Assembly (NCBI RefSeq): GCF_006716425.1
Contig: NZ_VFOZ01000001.1
Coordinates: 7,459,237-7,523,236, forward strand
Direction of reading: 5' to 3'
From: Actinoallomurus bryophytorum
Lineage (GTDB): Bacteria > Actinomycetota > Actinomycetes > Streptosporangiales > Streptosporangiaceae
DNA length: 64,000 nucleotides
Below the pieces are notes generated by a model that saw only the letters and a program-made list of their open reading frames with translations, did not search any database and had not been told where the DNA came from. The position numbers were made by a program, and so were the translations under genes. This document shows positions 9,708 to 19,730 of this stretch, piece after piece (position 1 is the stretch's first letter; the number at the start of each line of letters is the position of its first letter).

Positions 9708-9740
9708 CGGGATGTTGGCAACAGGGGGAGGATCACATCC

Positions 9741-10721
9741 ATGGCGATGACCGGCGTGGTGAAGGACGAGCTGAGCAGGCTGTCCGTCATGAAGCCGTGC
9801 TGCCGCAAGTCCGAGGTGTCGACGCTGCTGCGTTTCGCCGGGGGACTGCACATTGTGAGCGGACGGATCGTGATAGAGGCCGAGCTCGACACCGGAGCCG
9901 CGGCGCGACGCCTGCGCAAGGACCTCGCCGAGGTCTTCGGTCACACCTCCGACGTCGTGGTGCTGGCGCCGAGCGGGCTGCGCAAGGGCAATCGCTACGT
10001 CGTGCGCGTCTTCCGCGACGGTGAGTCGCTGGCGCGTCAGACCGGTCTGATCGACAATAACGGCCGCCCGGTACGCGGGCTGCCCAGGCATGTGGTGGCG
10101 GGGGCCGCCTGCGATGCCGAGTCGGCGTGGAGGGGGGCGTTCCTGGCGCATGGATCGCTCACCGAGCCCGGACGCTCGATGTCGCTGGAGGTGACCTGCC
10201 CCGGGCCCGAGGCCGCACTGGCACTGGTCGGCTCCGCGCGGCGGTTGCGCATCCACGCGAAGGCACGCGAGGTACGCGGCGTGGACCGGGTGGTCGTACG
10301 CGACGGTGACGCCATCTCGGCCCTGCTGACGCGGCTCGGGGCCCATGACTCGGTGCTCGCGTGGGAGGAGCGCCGCATGCGCCGGGAGGTACGCGCGACC
10401 GCGAACCGCCTGGCCAACTTCGACGACGCGAACCTCCGCCGCTCGGCGCGCGCCGCGGTGGCGGCCGGCGCGCGTGTGGCGCGCGCCCTGGAGATCCTCG
10501 CCGACGACGCCCCCGAACATCTCGTCGCGGCCGGCCGGCTTCGGCTAGAGCACAAGCAGGCGTCGCTGGAGGAGCTCGGGCAGCTCGCCGACCCACCGCT
10601 GACCAAGGACGCCATCGCCGGCCGTATAAGGCGCCTGCTCGCCATGGCCGACAAGCGCGCGATGGACCAGGGCGTCGCCGGCACCGAGGCCAACGTCACG
10701 GCCGACATGCTCGCCCCCTGA
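9741..10721 (+). CDS. whiA: Sporulation/cell-division transcription regulator WhiA
   Basis: WhiA pairs a degenerate LAGLIDADG homing-endonuclease-like fold with a C-terminal helix-turn-helix. The N-terminus [14 protein letters not shown], the [19 protein letters not shown] block and the C-terminal [22 protein letters not shown] helix pair are all present, and the length (326 residues) is normal. In Streptomyces WhiA acts with WhiB to switch on sporulation septation genes such as ftsZ, so the host is likely a differentiating actinomycete. A strong AGGGGGAGGA ribosome site lies just before the ATG. It closes the rapZ-yvcK-whiA operon. Confidence 0.97.
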   Translation: MAMTGVVKDELSRLSVMKPCCRKSEVSTLLRFAGGLHIVSGRIVIEAELDTGAAARRLRKDLAEVFGHTSDVVVLAPSGLRKGNRYVVRVFRDGESLARQTGLIDNNGRPVRGLPRHVVAGAACDAESAWRGAFLAHGSLTEPGRSMSLEVTCPGPEAALALVGSARRLRIHAKAREVRGVDRVVVRDGDAISALLTRLGAHDSVLAWEERRMRREVRATANRLANFDDANLRRSARAAVAAGARVARALEILADDAPEHLVAAGRLRLEHKQASLEELGQLADPPLTKDAIAGRIRRLLAMADKRAMDQGVAGTEANVTADMLAP

Positions 10722-10845
10722 TCGCCAGGGGCGGTCGCATGAGCCGCCGCCTTCAAGAAGCCGCGCGCCCTTAGGTTCTGTCTCATAGTCATGCTGTGGC
10801 CGTGTGGCGCCGCCCGTGTGGCGCCTTGGGTGGCGTCGCCCGGGG

Positions 10846-10854
10846 TTATCCACA
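10846..10854 (+). promoter_or_regulatory. Single DnaA-box match
   Basis: TTATCCACA matches the consensus DnaA box exactly, 70 bp before the 15-bp repeat tract. Only one copy is seen, so this is not an origin. It could be chance or an accessory DnaA site. Confidence 0.3.
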
Positions 10855-10920
10855 GAACCCCGCTCTACTTTCGCCCGCCGTTGTTCCCGCTGGACAATAA
10901 AAGTGGGATGGCACCCCCGG

Positions 10921-11130
10921 GCGGGTGGGCTCCAGGTGGGTGGGCTCCAGGTGGGTGGGCTCCAGACGGGTGGGCTCCAGACGGGTGGGCTCCAGACGGG
11001 TGGGCTCCAGACGGGTGGGCTCCAGACGGGTGGGCTCCAGACGGGTGGGCTCCAGACGGGTGGGCTCCAGACGGGTGGGCTCCAGACGGGTGGGCTCCAG
11101 ACGGGTGGGCTCCAGACGGGTGGGCTCCAG
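10921..11130 (+). repeat. Minisatellite: 14 tandem copies of a 15-bp unit
   Basis: The unit GGGTGGGCTCCAGAC is repeated without gaps; the first three copies carry GT for AC at the junction and the other eleven are identical. Because 15 is a multiple of three, all frames stay open. One plus-strand frame from an ATG at 10908 to 11213 would encode about 101 residues of repeated GWAPD, but there is no good ribosome site and no family. It lies in the 590-bp gap between whiA and the next, convergent gene. Confidence 0.95.
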
Positions 11131-11256
11131 ACGGGGGCCGAGACCGGGCGGGGCCCAGACCGAGGGCTTCGAGGCAGGCCGTGGCCGCGCCGGTCAGAAC
11201 TTGTACGCCGTGAGACACCGCCGTTCGCCAAGGGCGGCGCCCAGGAAACAGGCCGA

Positions 11257-11303
11257 GACGTCGAAGAACCCCGCCGTGCCGCACGGCGGGGTTCTTCGAC
11301 GTC
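11257..11303 (-). terminator. Perfect 23-bp inverted repeat, strong terminator
   Basis: The left arm 11257-11279 and right arm 11281-11303 are exact reverse complements around one base; the core is AACCCCGCCGTGC/GCACGGCGGGGTT. It begins 9 bp past the stop codon of the minus-strand membrane gene and could also stop plus-strand transcription from whiA. Confidence 0.85.
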
Positions 11304-11312
11304 CATGCGGGC

Positions 11313-12086
11313 TCAGCGTGGCGGAGCCTGCTGCTGCCCGTAGCCGGGCTGCTGCCCCTGACCGTAGGGCTGCTGCGGGGGACCGTAGGACTGCTGTCCC
11401 TGCCCGTACGGCGCCTGCTCCTGTCCGTACGGCGCCTGCTCCTGTCCGTACGGCTGCTGCGCGGGGGGATACGGCTGCGCCGCGGCGCCCGGCTGGGGTG
11501 CGGCGCCATACGGCTGCTGGGCGGGGTAGGACTGCCCGGGCTGGGCCGCCGCACCGGGCTGAGGTGCGCCGCCGTACGGGGCGTAGGCCTGGCCGGGCTG
11601 GGCCGCCGCACCGGCCTGGGGAGAGGTGCCGTACGCGGGGCTCGCGGTCGCCGTCACACGGGCGGCCTGGATGCGGCGGAAGACCATGCTGAACGCCGCC
11701 GCGGCGCCGATCGCCCAGAACAGGTACGTCTTGCCGTCGAGGGAGTCGAAGTAGAGCTTGGGCTGCTTCAGCTCGAGGTTGATGAGTTTGCCGAAGCCGA
11801 TCCCCTCCTTGTGCGCGACATAGGCCGGGATCGCGAGGAACTCCCCGAGCGCGCAGCCGATCACGGTGAGCAGCGCCGCGACGGCGGCGATACCCGTGCT
11901 GGTGGGCCTGGCGCTGAACATGGTCAGGCCGACCAGCGCTCCGATACCGATCGCCACCAGGCTGAACTCGCGCTCGGTGACGACGGTGATGACGGCCCAG
12001 AGGGCGGCGCCCAGGATCATCGCGAGGATCCCGAGGGCGATGGCCTTGCCATTGCCCCCGCGCGGCCGCGCCGACGCTTCGTTCAT
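11313..12086 (-). CDS. Membrane protein with Gln/Pro/Tyr/Gly-repeat tail, unknown function
   Basis: The 257-residue protein has a short polar start, then about four hydrophobic segments (AIALGILAMILGAALWAVI, LVAIGIGALVGLTMF, IAAVAALLTVIGCALGEFLA and TYLFWAIGAAAAFSMVF near residue 125) and a roughly 115-residue C-terminal tail of QPYGQ, QPGAAAQPGQ and QEQAPYG repeats. Such tails are common in actinobacterial membrane proteins and may be disordered. I recognise no enzyme or transport motif. A strong terminator follows its stop. It is divergent from gap, with twin palindromic operators between the two. Confidence 0.8.
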   Translation of the reverse strand: MNEASARPRGGNGKAIALGILAMILGAALWAVITVVTEREFSLVAIGIGALVGLTMFSARPTSTGIAAVAALLTVIGCALGEFLAIPAYVAHKEGIGFGKLINLELKQPKLYFDSLDGKTYLFWAIGAAAAFSMVFRRIQAARVTATASPAYGTSPQAGAAAQPGQAYAPYGGAPQPGAAAQPGQSYPAQQPYGAAPQPGAAAQPYPPAQQPYGQEQAPYGQEQAPYGQGQQSYGPPQQPYGQGQQPGYGQQQAPPR

Positions 12087-12199
12087 GACACCTACTTCGC
12101 GTTATGTGGGCTGATGCGGATTTCGGCCCCTGAACAGAGGTTCCGGCCGATATCCGTGCATCGTTGGATGCCGCGACATCGTGGTTGGTTCCGGGCAAT

Positions 12200-12213
12200 T
12201 TGGTCTAGACCAA
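12200..12213. promoter_or_regulatory. DasR-type operator (dre-like), copy 1
   Basis: TTGGTCTAGACCAA is a perfect 14-bp palindrome containing the core TGGTCTAGACCA of DasR-responsive elements (consensus ACTGGTCTAGACCAGT). DasR is a GntR-family regulator of N-acetylglucosamine use in actinomycetes. The site lies between the divergent membrane gene and gap. Confidence 0.65.
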
Positions 12214-12227
12214 CGACTGGACCAACA

Positions 12228-12239
12228 TGGTCTAGACCA
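12228..12239. promoter_or_regulatory. DasR-type operator (dre-like), copy 2
   Basis: TGGTCTAGACCA is a second perfect copy of the dre core, centred 27 bp from the first. A partial half-site pair ACTGGACCA lies between them at 12216-12224. A possible promoter TGGACC-N18-TAGGCT (12218-12247) would have this operator in its spacer, but the better-looking gap promoter is about 80 bp further downstream. Confidence 0.65.
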
Positions 12240-12319
12240 ATTAGGCTGCCCGTGGTTCGCCGCCCGCCATCGGATGTTGGCTCCCGGCCGGGCGGCGGGC
12301 CGGTCGCCCCGGCGCCGCG

Positions 12320-14617
<2,298 letters not shown>

Positions 14618-14619
14618 CC

Positions 14620-15426
14620 GTGGCGCCGAAGAGTGCCCCTGGCGACGGGGGCCGCAAGCCGCTGATCGCCGGCAACTGGAAGATGAACCTCACCCATCTC
14701 GAGGCCATCGCGCACGTCCAGAAGCTGGCGTTCGGCCTCAAGGAGGCCGACTACGCGGTCGCCGACATCACGGTGCTGCCGCCGTTCACCGACCTCCGCA
14801 GCGTGCAGACGCTGGTGGACGCCGACCGGCTGGAGCTCACGTACGGCGCTCAGGACGTCTCGGCGCACGAGAAGGGCGCCTACACCGGCGAGGTGTCGGC
14901 GCTGATGCTCGCCAAGCTCGGCTGCACCTACGTGCTCGCCGGGCACTCTGAGCGCCGCCAGCACCACGGCGAGGACGACACGCTGGTCAACGCGAAGGTG
15001 AAGGCGGCCTTCAAGCACGAGCTGACGCCGATCCTGTGTATCGGCGAGGGCCTGGAGATCCGCCAGGCCGACGGGCACCTCTCGCACTGCCTCTCCCAGC
15101 TCGACGGGGCCCTGGAGAAGGTGTCCGCCGAGTTGGCGCGCCAGGTCGTCATCGCGTACGAGCCGGTGTGGGCGATCGGCACCGGAGAGGTCGCCACGCC
15201 GGACGACGCGCAGGAGGTGTGCGGTGCGATCCGCACACGCCTCGCCGAGCTGTACAGTGGAGATCTCGCCGATCAGGTACGCATCCTCTACGGCGGTTCC
15301 GTCAAAAGTGACAACATCGCCGGGATCATGGCTGAGTCCGACATCGACGGAGCCCTCGTCGGGGGCGCCAGCCTCGATGCCGGTGAGTTCATCAAGATCT
15401 GCCGGTTCCGTGAGCGACTTGCCTGA
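14620..15426 (+). CDS. tpiA: Triosephosphate isomerase
   Basis: Interconverts dihydroxyacetone phosphate and glyceraldehyde 3-phosphate. GNWKMN near residue 18 supplies Asn and Lys, AGHSERR near 105 the catalytic His, and [11 protein letters not shown] near 178 the catalytic Glu and loop 6; LYGGSVK near the end binds phosphate. The 268 residues include a short extra N-terminal segment ([11 protein letters not shown]). GTG at 14620 follows the pgk stop by two bases, so it belongs to the same operon. Confidence 0.97.
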   Translation: MAPKSAPGDGGRKPLIAGNWKMNLTHLEAIAHVQKLAFGLKEADYAVADITVLPPFTDLRSVQTLVDADRLELTYGAQDVSAHEKGAYTGEVSALMLAKLGCTYVLAGHSERRQHHGEDDTLVNAKVKAAFKHELTPILCIGEGLEIRQADGHLSHCLSQLDGALEKVSAELARQVVIAYEPVWAIGTGEVATPDDAQEVCGAIRTRLAELYSGDLADQVRILYGGSVKSDNIAGIMAESDIDGALVGGASLDAGEFIKICRFRERLA

Positions 15427-15512
15427 TCTCGGTTACGTACTGAGCGTTTCTGCTGAGACTGGCGGGGGTACTGACGTACCCTCGGATCGGATGACCTGAA
15501 TACGCGAATATT

Positions 15513-15529
15513 CCCCGCACCCCGCGGGG
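15513..15529 (+). terminator. Small hairpin between tpiA and secG
   Basis: CCCCGC pairs with GCGGGG around an ACCCC loop, 25 bases before the secG start. It may attenuate read-through from the glycolytic genes or shape the secG leader. Confidence 0.4.
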
Positions 15530-15554
15530 TGAATCACGAAAGCGCTGAACTGCT

Positions 15555-15797
15555 GTGATCATCGGAACTTCCATCGTCCTCATCATCACGAGCTCGCTGA
15601 TGGTGTTGCTCGTCCTCCTTCACAAGGGCAAGGGCGGTGGCCTGTCGGATCTGTTCGGTGGCGGTATCAGCTCTTCGCTGGGCGGGTCGTCCGTGGTCGA
15701 GCGCAACCTCGACCGGCTCACGATCGGCACGGGTGTCATCTGGTTCGCGTCGATCATCGCCTTGGGCCTGCTGTTCGCGCACGGCCACCACGGCTGA
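15555..15797 (+). CDS. secG: Preprotein translocase subunit SecG
   Basis: The 80-residue protein has the SecG pattern: a first transmembrane helix (IIGTSIVLIITSSLMVLLVLL), a cytoplasmic loop with HKGKGGGLSDLFGGG and a second helix (GVIWFASIIALGLLFAH). It stabilises SecYE during export. It starts with GTG at 15555 and has only a weak ribosome site. The pgk-tpiA-secG linkage is typical of actinobacteria. Confidence 0.95.
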   Translation: MIIGTSIVLIITSSLMVLLVLLHKGKGGGLSDLFGGGISSSLGGSSVVERNLDRLTIGTGVIWFASIIALGLLFAHGHHG

Positions 15798-15874
15798 GAC
15801 GCGACGCAGACATACCGGCAGTATTGACGGCCGTCGCGCCCCTATTGCGGCGGCAGAATAGCGAGGAGTAGTCC

Positions 15875-16246
15875 GTGGGTAGTGGCAACGCCATTCGGGG
15901 TAGCCGTGTCGGTGCTGGCCCGATGGGAGAGGCCGAGCGCGGTGAAGCGGCGCCGCGTGTGTGGGTGACGTTCTACTGCGCCAACCGGCACGAGTCTCGG
16001 CCGAGTTTCGCGACCGACGTCGCCGTACCTGACCAGTGGGACTGCCCCCGGTGCGGTTTCCCCGCCGGCAAGGACCCCCAGAACCCCCCTGCGCCCCCGC
16101 GCAACGAGCCGTACAAGACGCACCTTGCGTACGTCAAGGAGCGGCGCAGCGACGCCGACGGCGAGGCCATCCTCGAAGAGGCCCTCTCCAAGCTCCGCAA
16201 CGAGCGCGCCGCCATCCAGGCTGCGATGGCACGCGCGCGCAACTAG
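15875..16246 (+). CDS. rbpA: RNA polymerase-binding protein RbpA
   Basis: RbpA is an actinobacterium-specific activator that binds the principal sigma factor and RNA polymerase and helps open promoters. The 123-residue product contains the core block RVWVTFYCANRHESRPSFA, the CPRCGFPAG segment and the C-terminal sigma-interacting region HLAYVKERRSDADGEAILEE. An AGGAG lies six bases before the GTG. A strong terminator follows. I see no clear sigma-R promoter (GGAAT-N18-GTT), which controls rbpA in Streptomyces coelicolor. Confidence 0.96.
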   Translation: MGSGNAIRGSRVGAGPMGEAERGEAAPRVWVTFYCANRHESRPSFATDVAVPDQWDCPRCGFPAGKDPQNPPAPPRNEPYKTHLAYVKERRSDADGEAILEEALSKLRNERAAIQAAMARARN

Positions 16247-16259
16247 CACGTCACGCGTC

Positions 16260-16293
16260 CGGCCCGGTGCACGCTTCGGCGTACGCCGGGCCG
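16260..16293 (+). terminator. rbpA terminator with UUCG tetraloop
   Basis: CGGCCCGG at 16260-16267 pairs with CCGGGCCG at 16286-16293. The top of the stem pairs ACGC with GCGT around a TTCG loop, a very stable hairpin starting 13 bases after the stop codon. Confidence 0.8.
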
Positions 16294-16345
16294 TTCGCAT
16301 TGTGCCGGAGCCGCCGATTCGAGGACCGGAGACCCGCGGTCCGGC

Positions 16346-16351
16346 TAACAT
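16346..16351 (+). promoter_or_regulatory. -10 box of the glyA riboswitch promoter
   Basis: TAACAT fits TANNNT and ends directly before the start of the riboswitch aptamer. No clear -35 was found. Confidence 0.4.
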
Positions 16352-16430
16352 GGGTGACCTTGCGACTGGCGCATCGAGGTGGAGCTCACCACCGGGGAGC
16401 GACGAGTACGGCACCGCGCGCCTGGGTGCC
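16352..16430 (+). ncRNA. ZTP (pfl) riboswitch
   Basis: The leader contains the conserved parts of the ZTP/ZMP-sensing pfl RNA: GGGTGACC...GCGACTGGCG at 16352-16371, ACCACCGGGGAGC near 16387-16400 and the hallmark CCGCGCGCCTGGG in the 3' pseudoknot half (16413-16425). It ends about 22 bases before the glyA ATG, with the ribosome site between. ZTP signals 10-formyl-tetrahydrofolate shortage, and glyA (one-carbon supply) is a known target of this class. Confidence 0.8.
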
Positions 16431-16452
16431 GCTCCTGTCGAGGAGTTCTCCC

Positions 16453-17718
16453 ATGCACCAGCCGTCTCTTTCTCATCTCAGCGCCACCGACCCTGACCTC
16501 GCCGCCCTGGTCGAGGCGGAGGCCACGCGCCAGCACGACAAGATCCGGCTCATCGCGTCGGAGAACTACGTCTCGCCCGCCGTGCTGGAGGCCACCGGCT
16601 CGGTCCTCACCAACAAGTACTCCGAGGGCTACCCGGGCAAGCGCTACTACGAGGGCCAGCAGCTCGTGGACCCGATCGAGGAGCTCGCACAGGAGCGTGC
16701 GCGTACCCTCTTCGGCGTCCCGCACGCGAACGTCCAGCCCTACTCCGGCTCGCCCGCCAACCTCGCCGTGTACCTGGCCTTCATGAAGCCGGGAGACACC
16801 TTCATGTCGCTCGAACTCGCCCACGGCGGTCACCTGACGCACGGGTCGCCGGTGTCCATCACCGGCAAGTGGCTGCGCCCGGTGCACTACGGCGTCGGCC
16901 GCCAGACCGGCCGCGTCGACATGGACGAGGTACGCGACATCGCGCGCAAGGAGAGCCCGAAGGTCATCTTCTGCGGCGGCACGGCGATTCCGCGCACGAT
17001 CGACTTCCCGGCGTTCGCCGAGATCGCCCGCGAGACCGGTGCCGTACTCGCCGCCGACATCGCGCACATCGCCGGCCTCGTCGCCGGGGGAGCGCATCCG
17101 TCTCCGGCCGGGTACGCCGACGTCATCACCACCACGACGCACAAGACGCTGCGCGGCCCGCGTGGCGCCATGATCCTGACGACCGAGGAGCACGCGACCG
17201 CCATCGACAAGGCGATCTTCCCCGGCCTGCAGGGCGGCCCGCACAACCACACGACCGCCGCGATCGCCGTGGCGCTCAAGGAGGCGGCGGAGCCGGGCTT
17301 CCGCGACTACGCGCGGCGGATCGTCGCGAACGCCGGCGCCCTGGCCACCGCGCTCACCGAGCGCGGCTTCGACCTCGTCTCCGGCGGCACCGACAACCAC
17401 CTGATCCTCATCGACCTGACGAACAGGGGGATCGGCGGCAAGCCGGCCGCCAAGGCGCTCGACCTGGCCGGCATCGAGCTGAACTTCAACACCGTGCCCT
17501 TCGACCCGCGCAAGCCCTGGAACCCCTCCGGGATGCGGCTCGGCACCGCCGCCATCACGACCCGCGGCCTCACCGAGGAGCACATGGCGTCGGTCGCCGA
17601 GTGGATCGACCGCGCGGTCACGGCGGCGGAGGACCGGCCCGCCCTCGACCGGATCGCGGCGGAGATCCAGGACCTCCTGAACGGCTTCCCGATGCCCGGC
17701 TGGTCCGCCGCCCGCTGA
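16453..17718 (+). CDS. glyA: Serine hydroxymethyltransferase
   Basis: PLP enzyme converting serine and tetrahydrofolate to glycine and 5,10-methylene-THF. The 421-residue product shows IRLIASENYVSPAVLEATGS, the YYEGQQLVDPIE segment, ADIAHIAGLVAGG and the PLP-lysine motif TTTTHKTLRGPRG near residue 229. ATG at 16453 is chosen because AGGAG lies seven bases upstream and the protein begins with the usual LSATDPDLAALVEAE. A much longer open frame upstream is an artefact running through rbpA and the riboswitch. Control is most likely by the ZTP riboswitch in its leader, and a perfect 12-bp hairpin terminates it. Confidence 0.97.
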   Translation: MHQPSLSHLSATDPDLAALVEAEATRQHDKIRLIASENYVSPAVLEATGSVLTNKYSEGYPGKRYYEGQQLVDPIEELAQERARTLFGVPHANVQPYSGSPANLAVYLAFMKPGDTFMSLELAHGGHLTHGSPVSITGKWLRPVHYGVGRQTGRVDMDEVRDIARKESPKVIFCGGTAIPRTIDFPAFAEIARETGAVLAADIAHIAGLVAGGAHPSPAGYADVITTTTHKTLRGPRGAMILTTEEHATAIDKAIFPGLQGGPHNHTTAAIAVALKEAAEPGFRDYARRIVANAGALATALTERGFDLVSGGTDNHLILIDLTNRGIGGKPAAKALDLAGIELNFNTVPFDPRKPWNPSGMRLGTAAITTRGLTEEHMASVAEWIDRAVTAAEDRPALDRIAAEIQDLLNGFPMPGWSAAR

Positions 17719-17731
17719 GACACCCGTACGT

Positions 17732-17763
17732 GCGGGTGGAGGGTGAACCGGCCCTCCACCCGC
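17732..17763 (+). terminator. glyA terminator
   Basis: GCGGGTGGAGGG at 17732-17743 pairs perfectly with CCCTCCACCCGC at 17752-17763 around an 8-base loop, 13 bases past the glyA stop. Confidence 0.85.
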
Positions 17764-17881
17764 CGTGTCAGCGTTACCGCATGGACGTCGGCCCACATGG
17801 CGTACCCGGCCGTGAGAGCGGCGCGCCCTGGGCGTCCGCCGCCCGCGGTGAGCAGCTGTCACTGGGTTCGCTGGGCCAGGA

Positions 17882-18283
17882 TCAGTGGAGTTGGCCGGTT
17901 CGGTGCAGGTGGTCGAAGATGATCTGGTCGACGGGAGACACGTGGTCGCGGTCGCGGTAGGAGAGCCAGGTGAGTTCTTCGATCTCGCTGCTGGCGACCG
18001 GTGTTCCGTGGTGGTCGGCGGTGTAGCAGGTCATCTGGACGGTGACGCCGTCGGCGTGGCCGTGTGCCTGGGCCTGGAACGTGCCCAGATGCCTGGCCGT
18101 GGCGGAGATGATGGTGACGGCGAGTTCCTCGTCTATCTCACGGGCGAGGGTGTCGATGTCGGTTTCGCCGGGCTCTCGTTTTCCGCCGGGGAGGTAGTAG
18201 ACGTCCTTGCCGCGTGAGCGGGTGCTGAGGATCTTGCCGGCTTCCAGGTGGATCCAGGCGATCTTGTCGATGGTCGTGGTCAT
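17882..18283 (-). CDS. NUDIX hydrolase
   Basis: The 133-residue product has a NUDIX box GGKREPGETDIDTLAREIDEE starting near residue 33. It provides the metal-binding REIDEE glutamates of the consensus GX5EX7REUXEEXGU, with the late glycine replaced by alanine (ELAV). Such enzymes hydrolyse nucleoside diphosphates linked to another group; the substrate cannot be read from sequence. Start ATG at 18283, MTTTIDKIAWIHLE. Its stop region faces the glyA terminator, so the two genes are convergent. Confidence 0.9.
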   Translation of the reverse strand: MTTTIDKIAWIHLEAGKILSTRSRGKDVYYLPGGKREPGETDIDTLAREIDEELAVTIISATARHLGTFQAQAHGHADGVTVQMTCYTADHHGTPVASSEIEELTWLSYRDRDHVSPVDQIIFDHLHRTGQLH

Positions 18284-18358
18284 TGTTGTTCTCCGTTGAC
18301 GTGCGCGCCGTCGGCCCGCAGGCAGACGTAGTCGCCGGTCGCGTGCGGCATAGGCGCG

Positions 18359-18976
18359 CTACGAAGCCGGGCCGGGCTCCCAGGGCGGCGGCGTCTCGCC
18401 GCCGGGCAGGCCGACGCGGAACACCCGCAGCTGCAGGGCCAGTGCGGAGTAGTAACCGACGAGCGTCACCAGTTCGACCACGGCGGCGCGGCCGAGGGAC
18501 GCGGTGGCCTCGGTGAACATCGAGGCGCTCAGGTCGCCGTCCGCGGCGAGCGCACGCGCCACCTCGTGGACGATGCGTTCGCGCGCGTCGGCCAGTACCG
18601 GGTCCGCGCCCGTGCGCAGTGCGGTCAGCTCGGCGTCGGTCAGGCCGGCCCGGCGGCCGATCCGCTCGTGGGCGTACCACTCATAGTCCGAACGGAGCCG
18701 TGCGGCCACGACCAGCGTCGCGATCTCCCGCTCTCGCTTGGTGAAGCTCGTACGGAAGCGCAGCGCGGCGCCGAGCTCCTGCAGGGGCCCGCCGACGACC
18801 GGGCTGTGCAGCATCGCGTTGAACGGGCCCAGCAGCCGGCCTTCGTCATCCAGGAAGGAGAAGACGTTCGCCGGGCGTGGTCCGCCCACGATCGCCCGAT
18901 AGACATCACGCTGCTCGTCGTTCAGCTCGTCCGGGTGGAGGGAGGGGAGACGCGGCTCGTCGATCACGGACAGCAC
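18359..18976 (-). CDS. Carboxymuconolactone decarboxylase / AhpD-like protein
   Basis: The 205-residue protein fits the all-helical CMD family: FNAMLHSPVVGGPLQELGAALRF, then FTKREREIATLVVAARLRSDYEWYAHERIG, where AhpD-type enzymes have a C-x2-C redox pair. Here no such cysteine pair exists, so it is unlikely to be a thiol peroxidase and is closer to the YurZ/gamma-carboxymuconolactone branch. The carboxy end (ELVTLVGYYSALALQLRVFRVGLP) is typical. Upstream of the NUDIX gene on the same strand, separated by 75 bp. Confidence 0.82.
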   Translation of the reverse strand: MLSVIDEPRLPSLHPDELNDEQRDVYRAIVGGPRPANVFSFLDDEGRLLGPFNAMLHSPVVGGPLQELGAALRFRTSFTKREREIATLVVAARLRSDYEWYAHERIGRRAGLTDAELTALRTGADPVLADARERIVHEVARALAADGDLSASMFTEATASLGRAAVVELVTLVGYYSALALQLRVFRVGLPGGETPPPWEPGPAS

Positions 18977-19099
18977 CGTATCGAGCCCGCGGTGGCACGT
19001 GTCCTCCGGCGCTCCGAATCCGCCCTCGGCGAAGCCGCGTAGGGATCAGGGCCCCGCCGGGACTATCGTCGGGAACGGAGTCCGCGAGGGGATGGTCGT

Positions 19100-19723
19100 A
19101 TGACAATGCCGTCGTTTCCGCCCGAGTTCCCGCATGAGCCGTCGCGAGGTGACCCCCGTGACGAGCCGCCACGGGGCATGCCCGCCACGCCGAGCGCCGC
19201 CGACCTGCTGTTCGACCGGCGCATCGTGGTGGCGAACGGCCGGATCGAGGGGGACCTGGCCATCGACCTGTCGGCCAGGCTGATCATGCTCGACGGGACC
19301 GGCGACGGGCCCATCGCCCTGCACCTGCGCGCTCCCGACGCCGACCTGGAGGCCGCGTTCGCCGTCGCGGACACCATGGGCGTCCTCTCGTGCCCGGTCG
19401 ACGTCCTCGTGATCGGCCAGGCGGGCGGCCCCGCCCTGGCGATCCTCACCGCCGCCCGGCACCGCGAGATGACCCCGCACGCGACGCTCCTGCTGACCGA
19501 GCCGCGCACGCGCGCCGAGGGGCCGGCCTCCGACGTCGCGATCCACGAGGAGGAGCACCGCCGCAAGGTGGACGCCTTCTACGTCCGGCTGGCCGAGATC
19601 ACCGGCCGTGAGGCCGACGAGATCCGCGAGGACGCGCGGCAGGGCCGGATGCTCACGGCCGAGCAGGCACGCGACTACGGCCTCATCCACGACATCGCCG
19701 GCACACCGCCGCCCCGCACGTAG
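19100..19723 (+). CDS. ClpP-like protein lacking the catalytic triad
   Basis: The 207-residue product aligns along the ClpP/crotonase fold: DLLFDRRIVVANGRIEGDLA, FAVADTMGVLSCPVDVLVIGQAGGPALAILTAA, TPHATLLLTEP, and the C-terminal LTAEQARDYGLIHDI. At the three catalytic positions it differs: the Ser of the GQAAS motif is Gly (GQAGG), the His of the MIHQP motif is Thr (LLTEP), and the Asp before the SAEEA helix appears to be Gly. It should therefore be a non-proteolytic paralogue, perhaps a structural ring subunit or adaptor. A proline-rich 30-residue N-terminal extension is present. GAGGGG lies eight bases before the ATG. It stands alone, away from clpX or other clpP genes. Confidence 0.78.
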   Translation: MTMPSFPPEFPHEPSRGDPRDEPPRGMPATPSAADLLFDRRIVVANGRIEGDLAIDLSARLIMLDGTGDGPIALHLRAPDADLEAAFAVADTMGVLSCPVDVLVIGQAGGPALAILTAARHREMTPHATLLLTEPRTRAEGPASDVAIHEEEHRRKVDAFYVRLAEITGREADEIREDARQGRMLTAEQARDYGLIHDIAGTPPPRT

Positions 19724-19730
19724 CCAGGGG

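Noticed and set aside
10846..10854. Replication origin at the DnaA box
   Set aside because: Only one box is present, with no dnaA, dnaN or AT-rich unwinding region.
10908..11213. Small gene encoding repeated GWAPD
   Set aside because: All frames are open across the 15-bp repeat, there is no good ribosome site and the tail after the repeat is typical GC-rich noise.
16036..16452. N-terminal extension of glyA
   Set aside because: It would run through rbpA, its terminator and the riboswitch; the ATG at 16453 has a proper ribosome site and the family N-terminus.
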